Origin: Clostridiales bacterium
GTDB taxonomy: Bacteria; Bacillota; Clostridia; Oscillospirales; Oscillospiraceae
Direction: 5' to 3'
Assembly (NCBI GenBank): GCA_021205725.1
Contig: JAJPWY010000046.1
Coordinates: 1-35,090 of the forward strand
Length of the DNA: 35,090 nt
The notes beneath the pieces are model-generated. The model was not told where the DNA came from and did no database searches. It saw only the letters and a list, made by a program, of their open reading frames with translations. Positions 30,986-35,090 of this stretch are shown piece after piece. Each line of letters starts with the position of its first letter. Position 1 is the stretch's first letter. The translations under genes and the position numbers were made by a program.

Positions 30986-31041
30986 GCTTTTTCCAAATCC
31001 CGCACCGAAACTGCAAGAAAACAGAATTTTTGAATCTGCTC

Positions 31042-31070
31042 TTGTCTTTTCCCGGGAGATGTGTTATTCT
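31042..31070 (+). promoter_or_regulatory. sigma-A promoter of the nucleotidyltransferase gene
   Basis: TTGTCT (31042-31047) and TATTCT (31065-31070), 17 bp apart, start predicted near 31077. Confidence 0.65.
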
Positions 31071-31101
31071 TGTTCGGACACCGTTATGGAGGAGATTCAA
31101 A

Positions 31102-32049
31102 GTGGAGAAACACATTCCGGGGCAACAGGAGGTTGCCCTTGTGATTATGGCGGCCGGTCTGGGTTCCCGGTTTGGCGGCGGTATCAAGCAGCTGGAGCCG
31201 GTGGGCCCCAACGGTGAGATCATTATGGACTATTCCATTCACGACGCCATCGAGACAGGCTATACCCGGGTGATCTTCATCATCCGCAGGGACATCGAGG
31301 CGGACTTCCGGGCCGCCATCGGCGACCGCATCGAAGACATCTGCGCCCGGCGGGGCGTCCGGGTGGATTATGCCTTCCAGGAGCTGCGGGATCTGCCGGA
31401 GGGCTATGACTTTCCGGAGGGCCGTACCAAGCCCTGGGGCACCGGCCAGGCGGTGCTGGCCTGCCGGGATCTGATCCGGGAGCCCTTTGTGGTCATCAAC
31501 GCCGACGATTACTACGGCAAGGAGGCCTTTGCCAAGCTACGTGCCTTCCTGCTGGATGGCAGCAGAACCAAACGGCAGTTCTGCATGGCCGGTTTTATTC
31601 TGAACAACACCCTCAGCGAGAACGGAGGCGTCACCCGGGGCATCTGCCAGGTGGACGAGGACTTCCGGCTGGCGGCGGTGAAGGAGACAAAGCACATCGT
31701 CAAGGTGGACGGCGGCGCCGCCATCCAGGAGGGGGAGACAATCACCCCTATCAACGGTGACAGCCACGTCTCCATGAATATGTGGGGCCTGACCGGGGAG
31801 ATGATCCACATTCTCGATCGGGAGTTCCGAGCATTTTTAGAGCGGATGAGCGACCCCATGAAGGAGGAGTTTTTGCTCCCCATCGTCATGGATCATCTGC
31901 TCCAGCGGGGAGAGGTCACCGTTCAGGTGCTGGAGACGAGAGACAAATGGTTTGGCGTCACCTATCGGGAGGACAAGCCTCTGGTGGTTCAGTCCTTCCG
32001 GGCGCTGATCGACCAGGGCGTTTACGCCGAGGATCTGTACAGCAAATAA
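31102..32049 (+). CDS. sugar-phosphate nucleotidyltransferase
   Basis: This 315-residue protein of the GT-A nucleotidyltransferase fold would make an NDP-sugar from a sugar 1-phosphate and an NTP. The signature is VIMAAGLGSRFGGGIKQLEP (nucleotide loop plus the activating Lys), followed by GTGQAVLACRDLI and the metal-site VINADDYYGKEAF. The C-terminal part is shorter than in GlmU or GlgC and has no left-handed helix. The start is a GTG at 31102 with GGAGGA eight bases upstream. Codons further upstream lie in the promoter. The substrate is unknown. Confidence 0.87.
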   Translation: MEKHIPGQQEVALVIMAAGLGSRFGGGIKQLEPVGPNGEIIMDYSIHDAIETGYTRVIFIIRRDIEADFRAAIGDRIEDICARRGVRVDYAFQELRDLPEGYDFPEGRTKPWGTGQAVLACRDLIREPFVVINADDYYGKEAFAKLRAFLLDGSRTKRQFCMAGFILNNTLSENGGVTRGICQVDEDFRLAAVKETKHIVKVDGGAAIQEGETITPINGDSHVSMNMWGLTGEMIHILDREFRAFLERMSDPMKEEFLLPIVMDHLLQRGEVTVQVLETRDKWFGVTYREDKPLVVQSFRALIDQGVYAEDLYSK

Positions 32050-32053
32050 TCTT

Positions 32054-32086
32054 AAAAACGGGGCTGCTCGCCGCAGCCCCGTTTTT
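32054..32086. terminator. bidirectional terminator
   Basis: Fourteen-bp stem (32054-32067 with 32073-32086) starting AAAAACGGGG and ending CCCCGTTTTT, with T-runs in both directions. It separates the nucleotidyltransferase from the convergent zinc-ribbon gene. Confidence 0.92.
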
Positions 32087-32111
32087 TGTTGTCTTGGGAT
32101 GACCGACGGAC

Positions 32112-32564
32112 TTATTCGTCCTCCTCCAGGTCAGTCTCCTCGCCGAAGCCCACGTCGATCTCCAGCTTCTGTCCGCAGTTGGGGCAGACCGTCTCCCCCT
32201 GGGCTACGGTCTCCTCGTCCAGGTACACCGGGCCGCCGCAGTTGGGGCACTCCAGCTCGTACTCCACGCCGTCTACCATATCCCCGGCGTCGTCATCCTC
32301 GTCATCTTTCTCGTCGTCCTCGTCATCAAACACCTCGGCCAGCTCGCCCACGGCGTCCTCCAGGTCGGCCACAGCGTCGTCCATCTCGTCCAGCTCGTCC
32401 GCCAGGGCGGAGACGGCGTCCGTATTGGCCTCCACATTGGCGGCGATGTCGTCCAGAGCGTCCACGATAGCCAGCAGCAGACGCTGCTCATCGGACTTGT
32501 CCGCGCTCATTCCCATCCCGTCGGCCAGACCCCGGAGATAGGCCGTTTTTTCTGTCAAAGACAT
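32112..32564 (-). CDS. CD1247-type acidic zinc-ribbon protein
   Basis: This 150-residue protein of unknown function resembles a family conserved in Clostridia (CD1247 N-terminal domain). The N-terminal helical part (1-78, SLTEKTAYLRGLADGMG, then heptad-like LAIVDALDDIAANVEANTDA) probably forms a coiled coil. A run of Asp/Glu (79-95) follows, then a zinc ribbon with CPNC at 106-109 and CPNC at 127-130, and an acidic tail. GGAGC precedes the ATG. The gene sits after efp and its ribosome binding site lies right behind the efp terminator, so expression seems to rely on read-through. Confidence 0.85.
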   Translation of the reverse strand: MSLTEKTAYLRGLADGMGMSADKSDEQRLLLAIVDALDDIAANVEANTDAVSALADELDEMDDAVADLEDAVGELAEVFDDEDDEKDDEDDDAGDMVDGVEYELECPNCGGPVYLDEETVAQGETVCPNCGQKLEIDVGFGEETDLEEDE

Positions 32565-32584
32565 CTTATCAGCTCCTTTTTGAG

Positions 32585-32617
32585 AAAAAGTCCCATTATG
32601 CAGGGGCATAATGGGAC
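32585..32617 (-). terminator. efp terminator
   Basis: GTCCCATTATGC (32590-32601) pairs perfectly with GCATAATGGGAC (32606-32617). The minus transcript then reads TTTTT (32589-32585), only about 20 bases before the next start codon. Confidence 0.9.
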
Positions 32618-32627
32618 AGGTTCACGC

Positions 32628-33188
32628 TTACTTACTGCGGGAGAGATACTCGCCGGTGCGGGTATCCACCTGGATACGGTCGCCCACGTTGATGAACAGG
32701 GGTACCCGGATCTCTGCGCCGGTCTCCAGCTTGGCGGGCTTGGTGACGTTGGTGGCGGTGTCGCCCCGGAGACCCGGCTCCGTCTCCACGACCTCCAAAT
32801 CCATGAAGTTGGGAGCCTCGATGCCGAACACGTTCCCCTTGTAGGACAGCACCTTGCACTCGGTGTTCTCCTTCACGAAGCGGAAGGAATCGCCCAGCTG
32901 ATCCCGGTTCAGGGGGATCATGTCATAAGTCTCCACATCCATGAAGTAGTACAGATCGCCGTCGGAGTAGCTGTACTCCATCACCTTCCGCTCAATATAG
33001 GCGGACTCGAACTTGGCCGTGGGGTTAAAGGAAGTCTCAGTGACAGCGCCGGTGATGACGTTCTTCATCTTCGTCCGGACGAACGCCGCACCCTTGCCGG
33101 GCTTGACGTGCTGGAACTCCACCACCTGCATGACCTTACCCTCATACTCAAAGGTGACGCCATTTCTGAAATCGCCTGCTGTAATCAT
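32628..33188 (-). CDS. efp: translation elongation factor P
   Basis: This ribosome E-site factor relieves stalling at polyproline stretches. It is 186 residues, the usual EF-P length. Domain I contains the modification loop [14 protein letters not shown], with K32 at the tip. B. subtilis also uses a Lys at position 32, whereas some bacteria use Arg. The C-terminal OB domains end with [20 protein letters not shown] and [14 protein letters not shown], the standard signature. GGAGG lies eight bases before the ATG. It has its own promoter and a terminator. Confidence 0.97.
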   Translation of the reverse strand: MITAGDFRNGVTFEYEGKVMQVVEFQHVKPGKGAAFVRTKMKNVITGAVTETSFNPTAKFESAYIERKVMEYSYSDGDLYYFMDVETYDMIPLNRDQLGDSFRFVKENTECKVLSYKGNVFGIEAPNFMDLEVVETEPGLRGDTATNVTKPAKLETGAEIRVPLFINVGDRIQVDTRTGEYLSRSK

Positions 33189-33260
33189 TTTCTCAGCCTC
33201 CAAATCAGGTTCTCACTCCCAACAGACGACCCGCCTGCCGGAACGGTATTTTACGTTCCT

Positions 33261-33289
33261 ATTTTAGCCTATTTTCTGCCGCTTGGCAA
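33261..33289 (-). promoter_or_regulatory. sigma-A promoter of efp
   Basis: TTGCCA (33289-33284) and TAAAAT (33266-33261), 17 bp apart on the minus strand. A 6-bp dyad GGAACG/CGTTCC (33240-33245, 33254-33259) covers the expected start. Confidence 0.75.
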
Positions 33290-33337
33290 GGGGCTATCCG
33301 GGAAAAGGGGCGGGAGAACGGCGGATTTCTTTTTCTC

Positions 33338-34384
33338 TCAGCACTCCGCCACGTCAAACTGATACGCCGCCTGCTGATGGTAGGTCTCTCCCGGCCGGAG
33401 GACGGCGGAGGGGAAGTGGGGGAAGTCCGGAGCGCAGGGGAAGCACTGGCTCTCCAGGCAGAAGCCCTGGCGGTTGCCGTAGGTCGCCCCGCCCTTGCCG
33501 GGTCGAGGGCCGTCGGGGGAGATATAGTTGCCGGAATAGAGCTGGGTGCCGGGCTGGGTGGTGTAATAGGTCATGCGGATGCCGGTTTTGTCGCTCCAGG
33601 CGGTGGCGACGGGCCGCTCCATGGAGGGCTCGTCCAGCACCATGTTCAGGTCGTAGCCGGAGCCGTAGGCCAGCATGGGATGGTCTCCGCCGATGTCCCG
33701 GCCAATGGCCTTGGGGGTGCGGAAGTCGAAGGGGGTGCCCTCCACCGGCAAAATCTCACCGGTGAGCAGGCTGGCGCTGTCGCAGGCAGTATAGCGGGAG
33801 GCGTTCATCTGCAGCACCGTGTCCAGGATATCCCCGGTATCGTGGCCCGCCAGGTTGAAATAGACGTGGTTGGTCAGGTTGACGATAGTGGCCCGGTCGG
33901 TGGTCGCCTGATAGTCCAGCAGGAGACAGTTGTCCTCCGTCAGGGTGTAGCGATAGCGGACAGAGAGGTTGCCGGGATAGCCCTCCTCCCCGTCGGGGCT
34001 GAGGAAGGAGAAGGTCAGGGTGTTGCCCTCCATCTCCCCGTCGAATACCCGGAAGCAGTAACTGCCGTGGAGGTGGTTGGGGCCCTCGTTGGCCTGGAGC
34101 TGGTAAGTCTCCCCGTCCAGGACAAACCGGGCGTCCCGGAGCCGGTTGGCGAACCGGCCCACCAGGTTGCCGAAGAAGCAGCCGTCCGCCTCATACTCCG
34201 GCACGGTGTCATAGCCCAGGGCCACGTCCACCAGCTTCCCCGTCCGGTCGGGGACGCGGATGGCCTGAATGGCGGCGGCGTAGGAGAGGACGGACACCTC
34301 CATCCCGTTGCCGTTGGTCATCTGATAGCGGTACACCTTCTGTCCGTCCCGGGTGTAGCCAAAAAACGCCTTTGTAATTGACAT
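33338..34384 (-). CDS. galM: aldose 1-epimerase (mutarotase)
   Basis: This protein interconverts alpha and beta anomers of galactose, glucose and related sugars. It is 348 residues, the usual length. GNLVGRFANRLRDARF and ANEGPNHLHG are conserved. The catalytic His lies in VNLTNHVYFNLAGH and the catalytic Glu near the C-terminus in GFCLESQCFP. AGGAGG lies about eight bases before the ATG. It follows the transketolase subunit gene by 53 bp on the same strand and is probably in its operon. No signal peptide, so cytoplasmic. Confidence 0.94.
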   Translation of the reverse strand: MSITKAFFGYTRDGQKVYRYQMTNGNGMEVSVLSYAAAIQAIRVPDRTGKLVDVALGYDTVPEYEADGCFFGNLVGRFANRLRDARFVLDGETYQLQANEGPNHLHGSYCFRVFDGEMEGNTLTFSFLSPDGEEGYPGNLSVRYRYTLTEDNCLLLDYQATTDRATIVNLTNHVYFNLAGHDTGDILDTVLQMNASRYTACDSASLLTGEILPVEGTPFDFRTPKAIGRDIGGDHPMLAYGSGYDLNMVLDEPSMERPVATAWSDKTGIRMTYYTTQPGTQLYSGNYISPDGPRPGKGGATYGNRQGFCLESQCFPCAPDFPHFPSAVLRPGETYHQQAAYQFDVAEC

Positions 34385-34437
34385 GATGCAGACCTCCTGT
34401 CTGTTGGGAAAAGCGCCGGGGCTTCCCAGCCGGAATC

Positions 34438-35090
34438 TTACTTATTTACGAACGCCTTTGCCACCTCGACGATGTGCTCGGCGGAGAGGCCAAACTGTTT
34501 GAGCAGGGCGGCGGCGGGGCCGGAGTGCCCGAACTCGTCATTGACGCCGATGCGTCTGACCGGAGTGGGGCACTGCTCGCTGAGCAGGCTGCACACCGCC
34601 TCTCCCAGGCCGCCGATGACGGAGTGCTCCTCGCAGGTGATGATTCTGCCGCACTCTCTGGCCGCCTTCAGGACGATCTCCTCGTCCAGGGGCTTGATGG
34701 TGCAGATGTTGATGACCCGGGCGGAGATACCGCTCTCGGCCAGGACCTTCGCCGCCTCCAGGGCCTCGGCCACCAGGATACCGGTGGCGATGATGGCCAC
34801 GTCGCTGCCCTCGGTGAGCTGCTCCCCCTTGCCAATCTCAAAGTGGAAGTCCTCGTCGTGGAACACCGGGCAGGCCGCCCGGCCAAAGCGCATATACACC
34901 GATCCCTTGTGCTCGTAGGCGGCCTTCACGCAGGCCCGGGCCTCCACGTCGTCGGCGGGGCTCATGACCACCATGCCGGGGATGGTGCGCATCAGGGCGA
35001 AGTCCTCGCAGCACTGGTGAGAGGCCCCGTCCTCTCCCACGGAGATGCCGCCGTGGGTGGCGCCGATCTTCACGTTCAGGTGGGGATAGC
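34438..35090 (-). CDS. transketolase C-terminal subunit (5' part outside window)
   Basis: This is the C-terminal half of a split transketolase, which transfers two-carbon units in the pentose phosphate pathway with thiamine diphosphate. The visible 216 codons include KIGATHGGISVGEDGASHQ, the pyrimidine-binding domain end, and the transketolase C-terminal domain (SDVAIIATGILVAEALEAAK, then EEHSVIGGLGEAV and GVNDEFGHSG). The reading frame continues without a start through the window edge, so the N-terminus lies to the right. In Clostridia the N-terminal (thiamine-diphosphate) subunit is normally a separate gene just upstream. Confidence 0.93.
   Translation of the reverse strand, partial: YPHLNVKIGATHGGISVGEDGASHQCCEDFALMRTIPGMVVMSPADDVEARACVKAAYEHKGSVYMRFGRAACPVFHDEDFHFEIGKGEQLTEGSDVAIIATGILVAEALEAAKVLAESGISARVINICTIKPLDEEIVLKAARECGRIITCEEHSVIGGLGEAVCSLLSEQCPTPVRRIGVNDEFGHSGPAAALLKQFGLSAEHIVEVAKAFVNK

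Overview
The window looks like chromosome of a GC-rich (roughly 60%) anaerobic Firmicute of the class Clostridia. It most resembles gut Oscillospiraceae of the Flavonifractor/Lawsonibacter/Intestinimonas type. The evidence is strong GGAGG ribosome binding sites, consensus sigma-A promoters (often TTGACA/TATAAT with 17 bp), a SAM-I riboswitch on metK, a FabT-led fatty-acid operon, the iron-sulfur L-serine dehydratase pair sdaAB/sdaAA and a CD1247-type zinc-ribbon gene beside efp. This lineage call is inference. I saw no rRNA, tRNA, IS element, phage gene or CRISPR array.

Layout. 1-3748: a sugar-isomerase/rhamnulokinase operon with a divergent AraC-type regulator. 3776-4879: a DEDDh exonuclease with a zinc-binding tail and an apparently leaderless mRNA. 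4906-6162: an ECF sigma factor and its membrane anti-sigma factor. 6222-7751: metK with terminator, SAM-I riboswitch, consensus promoter and a palindrome over the -35 element. 7853-12330: fabT-acpP-fabD-fabG-fabF-fabZ, with a strong terminator between acpP and fabD. 12361-17691: rpsO, pnp, a membrane acyltransferase and an M16 peptidase, with a long hairpin in the pnp leader. 17916-18059: a probable stand-alone structured small RNA. 18069-20760: a SecB-like chaperone followed by an OmpR-type response regulator and histidine kinase, behind a leader with a terminator. 20836-21988: a nitroreductase and free methionine-(R)-sulfoxide reductase. 22086-24866: a type IIA (Ca2+-type) P-type ATPase. 24896-29271: a cytidylate-kinase-like protein, an alpha/beta hydrolase and a large fusion of a Tet(M)-like translational GTPase to an NYN (Rae1/YacP) ribonuclease domain. 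29318-30985: L-serine dehydratase. 31042-32086: a sugar-phosphate nucleotidyltransferase. 32112-33289: efp and the CD1247-type protein. 33338-35090: aldose 1-epimerase and the C-terminal transketolase subunit, cut by the window end.

Most of this is housekeeping. The points most worth following are the Tet(M)-like GTPase/NYN nuclease fusion, which looks like a ribosome A-site factor carrying its own mRNA nuclease; the unannotated small RNA at 17950-18059; the SecB-like chaperone tied to a two-component system; and the layered control of metK.
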